DNA of 64,000 bases. Source: Martinezella lusitana. Lineage in GTDB: Bacteria > Pseudomonadota > Alphaproteobacteria > Rhizobiales > Rhizobiaceae. The notes below the pieces were generated by a model. It was not told where the DNA came from. It was given only the letters and a program-made list of their open reading frames with translations, and made no database searches. Positions 15,630 to 23,942 of this stretch are shown here, in pieces. The stretch is taken from the NCBI RefSeq assembly GCF_900094565.1, contig NZ_FMAF01000019.1:1-64000 (forward strand). Direction: 5' to 3'. The translations under genes and the position numbers were made by a program. Positions within the stretch are counted from its first letter, which is position 1; every line of letters begins with the position of its first letter.

Positions 15630-16769
15630 TTAGCGGCCGCCAAGAACCGTGCGGATTTCAACCAGGCTCGAACGCACGCGCAGAATATGGAAGCCCATCG
15701 TCGCCAGATGGCTCGGCATGAATGAGCTGTCCTCAGGTCCATTGGAAATGATGGCGGGCTGGATACGCAACGCTGCTTGCAACTGCGTTATGGTGCCGGT
15801 CCAAAGCGTACCGACATTGCGCTCGGCTATGACCTGTTGAAAATCTGCGCCGGCCGCGCTCAGAATGCCGTAAGTGGCGTAAAGCTGACCGTAAGCGAAC
15901 CAGAAGCGATCGTCCGCACGCGTGTCCAACCAGCCGTAGCTGTGATCTGCGGCTCGCTTTGCCAATATGTCCGCCGTGCTGCCAAGGTCGTTCGCAATGT
16001 GGTCGACAAACTGCAGGAGATTGTCAGCGCGTCCGTCGAAAAGCGCCTTGCAGGTGCCAAGATCGGCATTGAAGCTGCGCAGGTTGGTAATTGCCGCGCG
16101 ATAGTAGCTCGGCGTCGGTGTCTTCGGCCCGAACGGATGCAGCCCGAAATACCAACTCGACTCGTCGAACTGCAAGTTGCCGCGTGCCTTCTGCAGGTCG
16201 CTGTTGATGCCGGACGTCCCACGCACGCGGCCGATCGTGTCAACCAGTTCCGCCGAAGTACGGCGAACCACAGAGTTTACGCCCCGTTGGAAGGAGGCCT
16301 TGTTGTCCAGAAAAGGCGTGTCGTCCCATGACATACCGAAGAGCCCCAGCTTGTAGAGCACCATTGAGGAGATCCAGGCATTCTGGTTGACGTTGAAATC
16401 GGTAAGATCTGCAGCAACATCGACGATTGCCGAGGTTTGGCAGGTCTTCGGCGCGCCGGCGGCGGCTTGTTGTCCGCTTGGTGCTGGAAGCTCCTGCCCG
16501 GCAGAGAGCTTGCGGTCCGAAAACTTGTAGACGTCGGGATAAGCGGGATTGAAACCTGTCCAGATCTGCGTCTGCCAGATGAAATAGATGTAGAGAAGTG
16601 CCAGCAGCGTCACGAAAGCGACGACCGGCAGCTTGATCAGCCAGTTGCGCTGCCGATACCAGCCATGTGCCGCGAGAAGCGGCCAGGTGATCCAGACGAA
16701 GACCAATCCCAGCCACCGCGCAATGGCGCCAACCATTCGCCTGAAAAGTGCTGTGATCGAGTCAAGCAT
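15630..16769 (-). CDS. DUF2333 family inner-membrane protein
   Basis: A 379-residue protein starting at ATG 16769 behind a GGAG ribosome site. It has hydrophobic segments near residues 14-35 (IARWLGLVFVWITWPLLAA) and 48-66 (LPVVAFVTLLALLYIYFIW), followed by a large periplasmic part. That part contains NQNAWISSMVLYKLGLFGMSWDDTPFLDNKASFQRGVNS and a C-terminal PSHLATMGFHILRVRSSLVEIRTVL. These fit the DUF2333 family. Function is unknown. Confidence 0.8.
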   Translation of the reverse strand: MLDSITALFRRMVGAIARWLGLVFVWITWPLLAAHGWYRQRNWLIKLPVVAFVTLLALLYIYFIWQTQIWTGFNPAYPDVYKFSDRKLSAGQELPAPSGQQAAAGAPKTCQTSAIVDVAADLTDFNVNQNAWISSMVLYKLGLFGMSWDDTPFLDNKASFQRGVNSVVRRTSAELVDTIGRVRGTSGINSDLQKARGNLQFDESSWYFGLHPFGPKTPTPSYYRAAITNLRSFNADLGTCKALFDGRADNLLQFVDHIANDLGSTADILAKRAADHSYGWLDTRADDRFWFAYGQLYATYGILSAAGADFQQVIAERNVGTLWTGTITQLQAALRIQPAIISNGPEDSSFMPSHLATMGFHILRVRSSLVEIRTVLGGR

Positions 16770-16967
16770 GGACACGTCTCCTAAACCACACCGCGCATCA
16801 CGCCGACACGCGAACGACGCACTGCACTGAATCCGCGCACCGGCCTTTCCGAAAATCCTTTTCGATTTCCGCACTATAAGGCCTTATCGCCATTCGCGTT
16901 CCAGCAAATATGTGTTCCTGGGGAAAACAACAACCGTCTGCACCGATATTTCGACTCCGGACAGCAA

Positions 16968-17990
16968 TCAATCCTGTGGTTGCGCTTCATCGGAAACGTC
17001 ATTCGCATCCGCAGGCGCAGGCAGAAGATGAGGCTCCAATCGCCTGGTGAATACGCTGTCCGCGCGCGCCTTGCGCGCCGCCAGATCATGTCCCGCCAGC
17101 ACGTTCATCTCGAAGGCCTCGATCAGCTGCGCAACCGGCGCCGAGCGCGCAACTGGGGGCAATGGAGAATCGATCTCCGACGCCAGCGCCTTCAACAGGG
17201 CGATACGCTGTTCGATATCGACTGAGAGCTTGCCCGCCATGGCGTTCACGGCAGCGATCTCGGCATTCAGAGCGCCTGCCAGCCCCTCATAAACGTCGAT
17301 GAGGCGCTGGTGCGCTGTTCGACCCGACTGCAGGACCCTTTCTTTCTCCCGAAGTCTATCCTGCTCGACGAGCAATTCACGGTAGGTCGCCTCCGGCTCG
17401 GATTGCAAATCGCGAACACGCGCTGGAGAAAGATTGCGGCGGTGATCGTTGGTCTTCACCGCCACGGCATCGGCCTGACGCCGTACTTCCTCTATGTCGA
17501 AATCAAGCCTCTGCCGCCGCTCGATCACGCCCTCCAGATGCATCTCGCAATCGTGGAAGGATTGCGACAGAGCGGGGCGAGCCCGCTTGAACAAAAGATC
17601 AAGCGTGGCCGAGGCATCCAAGACCGCGTCGAGACCGGTGATGATGGTCTCCGGCTTTACCTGACCGTGCCCCAGCCTTCTGCTCAGCAAGCCGGGCTTT
17701 TCGAGACCGGCCTTCTCGTCGTACAGCCGCCGATGCTGCAAATCTGCCTGCGCTGTTGTGAGATCCAGTTCCTTCACCAGCGACAGGCCAAGGAATTTCC
17801 AGCGGCCCAGCAACTCGACGGTCTCGCGCACCAGCGCTTCTTCTACCGGGAAATTGACGGCTTCCGCACCCCCCCCGCCCTTCGAATGGCCGGCCAGCAG
17901 GGTCACGGCTGCGTTCACGCCATTGATGGCATCGCCTAGCGTGATGCGCAGCTTGTCGATTGCGCCCTCGAAGGAATGAGGCCTGACCAT
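16968..17990 (-). CDS. Hypothetical protein, helical, rhizobial
   Basis: I do not recognise this protein. It has about 340 residues, no signal peptide and no membrane segment, and is largely alpha-helical with coiled-coil-like stretches (for example YRELLVEQDRLREKERVLQ and the MHLEGVIERRQRLDFDIEEVRRQAD region). A glycine run (GHSKGGGGAE) sits near residue 40. MVRPHSF at 17990 is taken as start; MRDAF at 18005 is also possible. It is followed downstream by the DUF2333 gene and preceded by cytochrome c on the same strand, without obvious operon coupling. Confidence 0.6.
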   Translation of the reverse strand: MVRPHSFEGAIDKLRITLGDAINGVNAAVTLLAGHSKGGGGAEAVNFPVEEALVRETVELLGRWKFLGLSLVKELDLTTAQADLQHRRLYDEKAGLEKPGLLSRRLGHGQVKPETIITGLDAVLDASATLDLLFKRARPALSQSFHDCEMHLEGVIERRQRLDFDIEEVRRQADAVAVKTNDHRRNLSPARVRDLQSEPEATYRELLVEQDRLREKERVLQSGRTAHQRLIDVYEGLAGALNAEIAAVNAMAGKLSVDIEQRIALLKALASEIDSPLPPVARSAPVAQLIEAFEMNVLAGHDLAARKARADSVFTRRLEPHLLPAPADANDVSDEAQPQD

Positions 17991-18060
17991 GAAAGCGTCT
18001 CTCAATTGCCTTTAAGGCGAGACTAACCGCTTCCGTCGGCAAAGAAAATGCCGAACAAAC

Positions 18061-18447
18061 CTATTGGGCCGCAGCGGGATTCTTCAGATAGGCGATCAGA
18101 TTGTCGAGATCCCTTTCGTTCTTCAGGCCGGGAAACGTCATCCTGGTGCCTTTGACCAGGAACTGCGGGCTTGGCAGGTATTTCCGCAGCAAAGCTTCGT
18201 CCCAGACCTTGCCGCCGGCTCCGAACGCTGTCATCGCGGGCGAATATTGATAGTCCGGCACGCTGGCGACCGGACGACCGACAACGCCCATCAGCGACGG
18301 TCCGACACGGTTCTCGGGTGCGGTTGCCGTATGGCAGGCTCCGCATTTCCTGAAAACGATAGCGCCCGCAACCGCATCGCCACCCGCACTGGCCGCGGAG
18401 GCAAAGGCGAAAACGACGAATGCCAATGTCAGACAGAGCAGTTTCAT
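18061..18447 (-). CDS. Class I cytochrome c (c2-like)
   Basis: A 128-residue periplasmic electron carrier. A signal peptide (MKLLCLTLAFVVFAFASAASA) is followed by the haem-binding FRKCGACHTA (CxxCH) near residue 37-41 and by the sixth-ligand Met in KGTRMTFPGLKNERDLDNLIAYLK. Length and motif order match cytochrome c2/c550-type proteins. The start follows GGGAGGAAGG. The electron partner is not evident from neighbours. Confidence 0.9.
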   Translation of the reverse strand: MKLLCLTLAFVVFAFASAASAGGDAVAGAIVFRKCGACHTATAPENRVGPSLMGVVGRPVASVPDYQYSPAMTAFGAGGKVWDEALLRKYLPSPQFLVKGTRMTFPGLKNERDLDNLIAYLKNPAAAQ

Positions 18448-18532
18448 CCTTCCTCCCGATCCGTCATTCCCGTCAACCGGACGGTGGGCTGCTTCAGGAA
18501 CGCCTGCCAGATGATGGAGAGGCATGACCACG

Positions 18533-19114
18533 TCACTCGCCCGATATCGCCTCTTCCCAATGATGGCGGCATAGCGAGACATATTTGTTGCCACCGCCGA
18601 TCTCGATCTGGGCGCCTTCGCGCACCACTTCCCCAGCCGAATCCAGTCGCACGACCATTGTCGCCTTGCGCCCGCAATGACAAATCGTCCGCACTTCACG
18701 CAGCTCATCAGCAATGGTCAGCAACTCCTGCGAACCTGGAAATAATCTCCCGTGAAAATCCGTGCGCAACCCATAGGCCATGACAGGCAGACCCAGGCGA
18801 TCGACGATATGGGCGAGCTGCCACACTTGCTCACGCGACAGGAATTGCGCTTCGTCAAGGAAGATACAAGCCAACGGTTCGTCGGCATGCATTCCTTCGA
18901 CCATTGCATAGAGATCGTCCGTAGCCTCGAACGGTATGGCGTCCATCGTCAAGCCGATGCGGGACGCTATCTTGCCACGGCCCGCGCGATCATCCAGCGC
19001 CGCGATGAAGGCTGCCGTACGCATGCCGCGTTCCTGATAGTTGTAGGCAGCCTGCAGCAGCATGGTCGATTTACCGGCATTCATCGTCGAATAATGGAAA
19101 TAGAGCTTGGCCAT
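18533..19114 (-). CDS. tdk: Thymidine kinase (type II)
   Basis: A 193-residue enzyme that phosphorylates thymidine to dTMP in the salvage pathway. The ATP site is YSTMNAGKST at residues 8-17. CIFLDEAQFL holds the Asp-Glu of the Walker B/catalytic Glu region. The C-terminal part has the zinc-site cysteines CHCGRKA and a late CRHHW, and GGGNKYVSLC is the conserved substrate-lid region. The start at 19114 is favoured because MAKLYFHYSTMNAGKS is the family beginning. Confidence 0.95.
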   Translation of the reverse strand: MAKLYFHYSTMNAGKSTMLLQAAYNYQERGMRTAAFIAALDDRAGRGKIASRIGLTMDAIPFEATDDLYAMVEGMHADEPLACIFLDEAQFLSREQVWQLAHIVDRLGLPVMAYGLRTDFHGRLFPGSQELLTIADELREVRTICHCGRKATMVVRLDSAGEVVREGAQIEIGGGNKYVSLCRHHWEEAISGE

Positions 19115-19347
19115 GACGTTCTCCTTGAACGCTTCATGAAAGCGCTGACGCAAGAAGGAAAGACGCCTCCGCCGAAAACCACAGGAATTAAGTAGGGATT
19201 CACGCAACAGGGCATCGACCTGTTAAACTCGACGGGAAAAATGCATGCGTCGCAATCAGCCCCTCCAAACCGGCGCAAATACACTGTGGTTGCTTGAAAA
19301 TGTCAGTTATTGGTGATTGCTTGGGAACGTAGACTGGGAGTCACGCA

Positions 19348-20304
19348 ATGATAAAAATGACCTTTACCGCATTTGCCTTCGCTTCAGCTCTCTCGGCACT
19401 GACATTCGGCGCTTCAGCCGTCTCCGCCGCCGAGGCGGCCAGCTGTAGCACCGTACATTTCGCCGACGTGGGCTGGACTGATATCACCTCCACCACGGCA
19501 ACCGCCTCCATACTTCTGAAGGCGCTCGGCTACGACACCGACGTCAAGGTGCTGGCCGTGCCGGTGACCTACCAATCGTTGAAAAACAAGGATATCGACG
19601 TCTTCCTCGGCAACTGGATGCCCTCCATGGCCGAGAACATCAAGCCGTTCGCCGCGGACAAATCGGTCGAAACCGTCCGCGCTAACCTGGAAGGCGCCAA
19701 ATACACGCTGGCGACGAACGAAAAGGGTGCCGCTCTCGGCATCAAGGACTTCAAGGATATCGCTGCTCACAAGGACGAACTTGACGGCAAGATCTATGGC
19801 ATCGAGCCGGGTAACGACGGCAATCGCCTGGTTATCGACATGGTCGACAAGAACTCCTTCGGCCTCAAGGGCTTCGAGGTGGTCGAATCCTCCGAGCAGG
19901 GCATGCTCGCCCAGGTCTCGCGCGCCGACAAGGATGGTAAGCCGATCATCTTCCTCGGCTGGGCGCCGCATCCCATGAACACCACCTATAAGATGACCTA
20001 TCTCACCGGCGGTGACGACGTCTTCGGACCGAACTTCGGCGGTGCGACCGTCTACACCAACGTTCGGGCCGGCTATCTGCAGCAATGCCCGAACGTCGGC
20101 GCCTTCGTCAAAAATCTCGTCTTCTCGCTGCCGATGGAAAACGAAATCATGGGCAAGATTCTGAACGACGGCAAGGATCCGGAAGTGGCTGCAACGGAAT
20201 GGCTGAAGGCCAATCCGGCCGCAGTCACCCCCTGGCTCGCCGGCGTCACCACCAAGGACGGCGGTGACGGGCTTGCAGCGGTAAAGGCCAAGTTCGGCCT
20301 GTAA
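19348..20304 (+). CDS. choX: Choline ABC transporter, substrate-binding protein
   Basis: A 318-residue periplasmic protein that captures choline for the ChoXWV importer. The signal peptide ends about residue 27 (ASAVSAAEAA). Mature sequence shows FADVGWTDITSTTATASILLKALGYDT, NWMPSMAENIKP and GWAPHPMN, the aromatic-rich pattern of quaternary-amine-binding proteins of the OpuAC/ChoX family. Choline import supports glycine betaine synthesis and carbon supply. It is first in the operon, followed by a hairpin that probably lowers downstream expression. Confidence 0.93.
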   Translation: MIKMTFTAFAFASALSALTFGASAVSAAEAASCSTVHFADVGWTDITSTTATASILLKALGYDTDVKVLAVPVTYQSLKNKDIDVFLGNWMPSMAENIKPFAADKSVETVRANLEGAKYTLATNEKGAALGIKDFKDIAAHKDELDGKIYGIEPGNDGNRLVIDMVDKNSFGLKGFEVVESSEQGMLAQVSRADKDGKPIIFLGWAPHPMNTTYKMTYLTGGDDVFGPNFGGATVYTNVRAGYLQQCPNVGAFVKNLVFSLPMENEIMGKILNDGKDPEVAATEWLKANPAAVTPWLAGVTTKDGGDGLAAVKAKFGL

Positions 20305-20316
20305 CATCGGGGGGAT

Positions 20317-20345
20317 AAGGGGCGGCTCAACCGCCCCTTTCTCTT
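20317..20345 (+). terminator. Intercistronic hairpin after choX
   Basis: Arms AAGGGGCGG (20317-20325) and CCGCCCCTT (20331-20339) with loop CTCAA, followed by TTCTCTT. A partial terminator between the binding-protein gene and the permease gene, a common way to give excess binding protein. Confidence 0.75.
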
Positions 20346-20482
20346 CCATGGGACTGCTCCCCTCCTATTGCGCCGCGCATCGGGCAACGCCCCATGTGGC
20401 GCCATAGGCCGTTATTCTCCGGCGGCCCTATCCGGAACGACCCAAGACGTCCGGGTTCGCCGCCCCAATAGTGGGCAAAGAC

Positions 20483-21328
20483 GTGAACTGGTTAACCGAT
20501 TTTCGCATCCCCATTGGTCCATGGGCCAAAGCCGCCGTCGATTGGCTGACGACCAATTTCACATGGTTCTTCGACGGCCTTTCCTTCGTCGTCGCGCATG
20601 GGATCAATGCGCTGCTGTTCCTCCTGCAGGCGCCGCATCCGCTGATCGTCGTCGTCTTTTTCGCCGCTGTCGCCTACTGGATGCGTCGAAGCGTTGCAGT
20701 CACCGCTCTCACCTTCATCGGCCTGCTCATCACCATCAACCAGGGTTACTGGAAAGAGACGACCGAGACGCTTGCGCTGGTTCTGGCTTCCACTTTCGCC
20801 TGCATGCTGGTCGGCGTCCCGCTCGGCATCGCCGCGGCGCGACGTCCCTGGCTCTATGCCATCATGCGGCCGATCCTCGACCTGATGCAGACCATCCCGA
20901 CCTTCGTCTATCTGGTGCCGGCGATGATCCTGCTCGGCCTCGGCATGGTGCCCGGTCTCGTCGCGACCGTCGTCTTCGCCATTCCCGCCTCGATCCGCAT
21001 GACACGCCTCGGCATCATCTCGACGCCGCCCTCTCTCGTAGAGGCGGCCGAAGCCTTCGGTGCGACGCCGCAGCAGGTGCTCCGTAAGATCGAACTGCCT
21101 TTCGCCGCGCCGCAGATCATGGCCGGCCTGACGCAGACCATCATGCTGTCGCTCTCGATGGTCTCCATCGCAGCTCTCGTCGGCGCCCCTGGCCTCGGCG
21201 TGCCGGTTCTTCGCGCGCTGAACAGCGTCAATGTCGGCAAGAGCTTCGATTCCGGCGCCTGCATCGTCATCCTGGCGATCATTCTCGACCGCATGTTCCG
21301 TGCCCCCGGCGAAGGAGATCGCTCATGA
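20483..21328 (+). CDS. choW: Choline ABC transporter, permease
   Basis: A 281-residue inner-membrane permease with about six membrane segments (for example HGINALLFLLQAPHPLIVVVFFAAVAYWM and ALVLASTFACMLVGVPLGIAAA). The binding-protein-dependent permease EAA loop lies at VEAAEAFGATPQQVLRKIELPFAAP. It pairs with ChoV and ChoX. GTG 20483 gives MNWLTDFRIPIGPW and the usual ChoW length; GTG 20471 would add four residues. The stop overlaps the choV start by 4 bp (ATGA). Confidence 0.9.
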   Translation: MNWLTDFRIPIGPWAKAAVDWLTTNFTWFFDGLSFVVAHGINALLFLLQAPHPLIVVVFFAAVAYWMRRSVAVTALTFIGLLITINQGYWKETTETLALVLASTFACMLVGVPLGIAAARRPWLYAIMRPILDLMQTIPTFVYLVPAMILLGLGMVPGLVATVVFAIPASIRMTRLGIISTPPSLVEAAEAFGATPQQVLRKIELPFAAPQIMAGLTQTIMLSLSMVSIAALVGAPGLGVPVLRALNSVNVGKSFDSGACIVILAIILDRMFRAPGEGDRS

Positions 21329-22374
21329 CCGTCGCTGTCGGATTCAACAATGTCAGCATCATCTTCGGCGACCGTCCGGACACGGCGCTGAAACTCGCCG
21401 ACGAAGGCAAGTCGCGCGATGAGATCGGCAAGGCAACGGGCATGGTACTCGGTGTCGCCAACGCGACGCTCGAGATCGAGGAAGGCGAGATCCTCGTGCT
21501 CATGGGCCTCTCTGGCTCGGGAAAATCGACGCTGCTGCGCGCCGTCAACGGCCTTGCGCCGGTCGTGCGCGGCGATGTCGTCGTCAACTCGAAGAGCGGT
21601 CCCGTCAACCCCTATTCCTGCAGCCCCAAGGCGCTGCGGGACCTGCGCATGCACACCGTCTCCATGGTGTTCCAGCAGTTCGCTCTATTGCCATGGCGCA
21701 CGGTTGCCGACAACGTCGGCTTCGGCCTCGAGCTTGCCGGCGTGCCGGAAGCGGAACGCAAGAAGCGTGTCGATGAACAACTTCAACTCGTCAATCTCAC
21801 GCAATGGGCAAGCCGCAAGGTCAACGAACTCTCGGGCGGCATGCAGCAGCGCGTGGGACTGGCGCGCGCCTTCGCCACCGGCGCGCCGATCCTGCTCATG
21901 GACGAGCCGTTCTCGGCGCTCGACCCGCTGATCCGCACCCGCCTGCAGGACGAACTCCTGGAATTCCAGCGCCGCCTCAAGCGCACGATCCTGTTCGTCA
22001 GCCACGATCTGGACGAGGCGTTTCGCATCGGCAACCGCATCGCCATCATGGAGAGCGGGCACATAATCCAGTGCGGAACACCGCAGGAAATCGTCAAGAA
22101 TCCGGCCGATCAGTATGTTGCGGACTTCGTGCAGCACATGAACCCGATCAGCATGCTGACAGCGCAGGACGTCATGCAACGGGGCATCGCGCACTCGGCG
22201 GCCGGCGGCTCGGTCACCGCGACGGCGAACGCCACCACGCCGCTTGTCGATATCCTCGACGCGCTGACACGCCAGCCGGGCAATATCGGCGTTGTTGACA
22301 ACGGCACGATTATCGGAACGATCTCGGCGCAAGACGTCGTGGCCGGCCTCACCAGCCACCGGCGCAAGGAGTAG
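21325..22374 (+). CDS. choV: Choline ABC transporter, ATP-binding protein
   Basis: A 349-residue ATPase that powers choline uptake. Walker A is GLSGSGKSTLL at about residues 62-72, signature LSGGMQQRVGLARA near 172 and Walker B ILLMDEPFSALDP follows. A C-terminal region (PLVDILDALTRQPGNIGVVDNGTIIGTISAQDVVAGL) resembles one CBS motif, as in ProV/OpuAA-type ATPases where it senses ionic conditions. It is translationally coupled to choW. Confidence 0.95.
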   Translation: MTVAVGFNNVSIIFGDRPDTALKLADEGKSRDEIGKATGMVLGVANATLEIEEGEILVLMGLSGSGKSTLLRAVNGLAPVVRGDVVVNSKSGPVNPYSCSPKALRDLRMHTVSMVFQQFALLPWRTVADNVGFGLELAGVPEAERKKRVDEQLQLVNLTQWASRKVNELSGGMQQRVGLARAFATGAPILLMDEPFSALDPLIRTRLQDELLEFQRRLKRTILFVSHDLDEAFRIGNRIAIMESGHIIQCGTPQEIVKNPADQYVADFVQHMNPISMLTAQDVMQRGIAHSAAGGSVTATANATTPLVDILDALTRQPGNIGVVDNGTIIGTISAQDVVAGLTSHRRKE

Positions 22375-22410
22375 CCGTTCACGGCTGCTCCTTGATCCAC
22401 GGAGCAGTTC

Positions 22411-22902
22411 ATGAACGACAAGCCATCGGTCACCATGGAAACAGACGAGGATGCGCGCAACCAGGCGCGCACCCTCATGCACAAGGCCGCCCACGCGGCG
22501 CTGGCCGTCATCGATCCGGAAACCGGTTTTCCCTCGGTCAGCCGCGTTCTGATCGCCGATGATGCTGATGGCGTGCCGGTCATCCTCGTTTCGGGTCTGG
22601 CGACACATACCAGGGCGCTACTGAAAGATGCGCGTGCATCCGCTCTCTTCGGTGAGCCCGGCAAAGGCGATCCCCTTGCCCATCCTCGCCTCACTGTTCG
22701 ATGCAGTGCCGAGCGCGTCGACCGTCAAAGTGACGCGCACGAGCGCATCCGTGGGCGTTTTCTCGAGCGCCATCCAAAATCGAAACTCTATATCGACTTC
22801 CCGGATTTCTGCTTTTTTCGCCTTATTCCACTCGACGCCAGCCTGAACGGCGGCTTTGGAAGGGCCTACATTTTGTCCTCTGAGGACCTTGTGATTCTTT
22901 AA
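22411..22902 (+). CDS. PPOX/HugZ-like flavin-binding-fold protein
   Basis: A 163-residue protein of the pyridoxamine-phosphate-oxidase-like split barrel: ARTLMHKAAHAALAVIDPETGFPSVSRV, DGVPVILVSGLATHTRALLKDARASALFGEPGKGDPLAHPRLTV, and a C-terminal DFCFFRLIPLDASLNGGFGRAY. The last motif (variant of R-x-x-x-x-x-x-L-V-G-G-F-G-x-A) is seen in HugZ-type haem-degrading relatives. Haem or flavin use is possible but not shown. It follows choV by 36 bp on the same strand and may be co-transcribed, though a shared role is not obvious. Confidence 0.8.
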   Translation: MNDKPSVTMETDEDARNQARTLMHKAAHAALAVIDPETGFPSVSRVLIADDADGVPVILVSGLATHTRALLKDARASALFGEPGKGDPLAHPRLTVRCSAERVDRQSDAHERIRGRFLERHPKSKLYIDFPDFCFFRLIPLDASLNGGFGRAYILSSEDLVIL

Positions 22903-23159
22903 GCCGAAAACAAATCGCCGACGCAGTAAGAGCATACAATAGTGCGAGAATTAGTAGCCTGACACCCTGACGTAGCAGAGACCATTACTGGTAGGTTGCA
23001 AAGAAATTCTCACGAAAATTGGCATATTTATGGCCTGGAGTTGTCAAGAATCGACCTATTTTGGGGTAATTGGCGCTTCAGGCAGGGAACAGACAACCCT
23101 CTTCCCATGTTGTCGCCATCATATATACATGCCTAAAATAGCATACTCGATACCTTAAA

Positions 23160-23268
23160 TTTAGGTATATACAATCTTCGGCCCATATTGGTATTGTTAG
23201 ATATCGGGTTGGACCGGTTTAGAAATAGCACAATTTCTGATGTACGCTCCACATTAGGAAGTTTAAAA
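23160..23268. promoter_or_regulatory. Three NolR-type motifs upstream of the nolR-like gene
   Basis: The pattern (A/T)TTAG-N9-A(A/T), which I recall as the NolR target consensus, occurs three times in one orientation: from 23160 (TTTAG), 23218 (TTTAG) and 23253 (ATTAG, just before the start codon). An inverted repeat ATACCT/AGGTAT at 23150-23168 surrounds the first. The rest of the 367-bp AT-rich gap (22903-23269) shows nothing else I can name. The motif is degenerate, so this supports autoregulation only weakly. Confidence 0.4.
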
Positions 23269-23269
23269 C

Positions 23270-23587
23270 ATGAAGACAAGAAATTTGGCCGAACACTCCA
23301 ATGTTGCGGCAGCGTTACTATCAGCAATGGCGAACCCAAAGCGCCTTTTGATCCTTTGCAGTCTTGTTAAGGGCGAAGTTCCTGTTGGCGTTTTGGCCAC
23401 TCAGGTCGGACTGAGCCAATCTGCACTTTCCCAGCACCTTTCGAAGCTGCGTGCTCAGAAGCTGGTGAAAACACGCCGTGATGCTCAAACCATTTATTAC
23501 TCCAGCACATCGGAATCGGTTATTCGAGTTCTCGAAACGCTGGAAGATATTTATTGTGAACCTGAAAAAAGTAGATCGGCTGCTTAG
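23270..23587 (+). CDS. nolR: ArsR-family regulator, NolR-like
   Basis: A 105-residue winged-helix repressor. The body FLSAMANPKRLLIL-like segment reads LLSAMANPKRLLILCSLVKGE, followed by VGLSQSALSQHLSKLRAQKLVKTRRDAQTIYYSS. This is close to the NolR protein of Sinorhizobium, the ArsR-type repressor of nod genes and a global regulator; only the short ends differ. There are no metal-binding Cys in the helix region (a single Cys elsewhere), as in NolR. Nod genes are not in the window, so the target set is unknown. AGGAAG precedes ATG 23270. Assignment as NolR orthologue is likely but not proven. Confidence 0.75.
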   Translation: MKTRNLAEHSNVAAALLSAMANPKRLLILCSLVKGEVPVGVLATQVGLSQSALSQHLSKLRAQKLVKTRRDAQTIYYSSTSESVIRVLETLEDIYCEPEKSRSAA

Positions 23588-23690
23588 GAGTTGTAACCAG
23601 CTCCAAGTCTGCCGACGAACGATCCATGGGCGCGATGCTTTCGAACCTTGAAGATCGACTTGCTTTCATCACCACATGTTTAACTTTTTC

Positions 23691-23722
23691 AGCTGGCAAA
23701 TCTTTGGATTTGCCAGCTTTTT
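23691..23722 (+). terminator. Rho-independent terminator of the nolR-like gene
   Basis: Perfect 12-bp arms AGCTGGCAAATC (23691-23702) and GATTTGCCAGCT (23707-23718) with a 4-nt loop, followed by TTTT. The rest of the gap to 23943 holds no feature I can name. Confidence 0.92.
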
Positions 23723-23942
23723 CGCGCATGTTCGAGCAATGCTCCTTCGGTGGACAGGCGGCCCGACGCTGTCAACTCGGCCCACAGACGCGGCCTCGCA
23801 TAGAATCCCTCCCCCTTTTCCCGACGCCATCTTTGCCTTGACGCCAAGAGGCCGATTGATAATTTGACCAGGCAGTAAATATCATCACGCAGCGTAACGC
23901 CGCGATCGGGAAATGGCCCCCGAATGGCCGTTGGAGAACAGC

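Noticed and set aside
23820..23942. A purine riboswitch near the aminotransferase/adenine deaminase genes
   Set aside because: No three-way junction with the usual loop sequences is visible on either strand.
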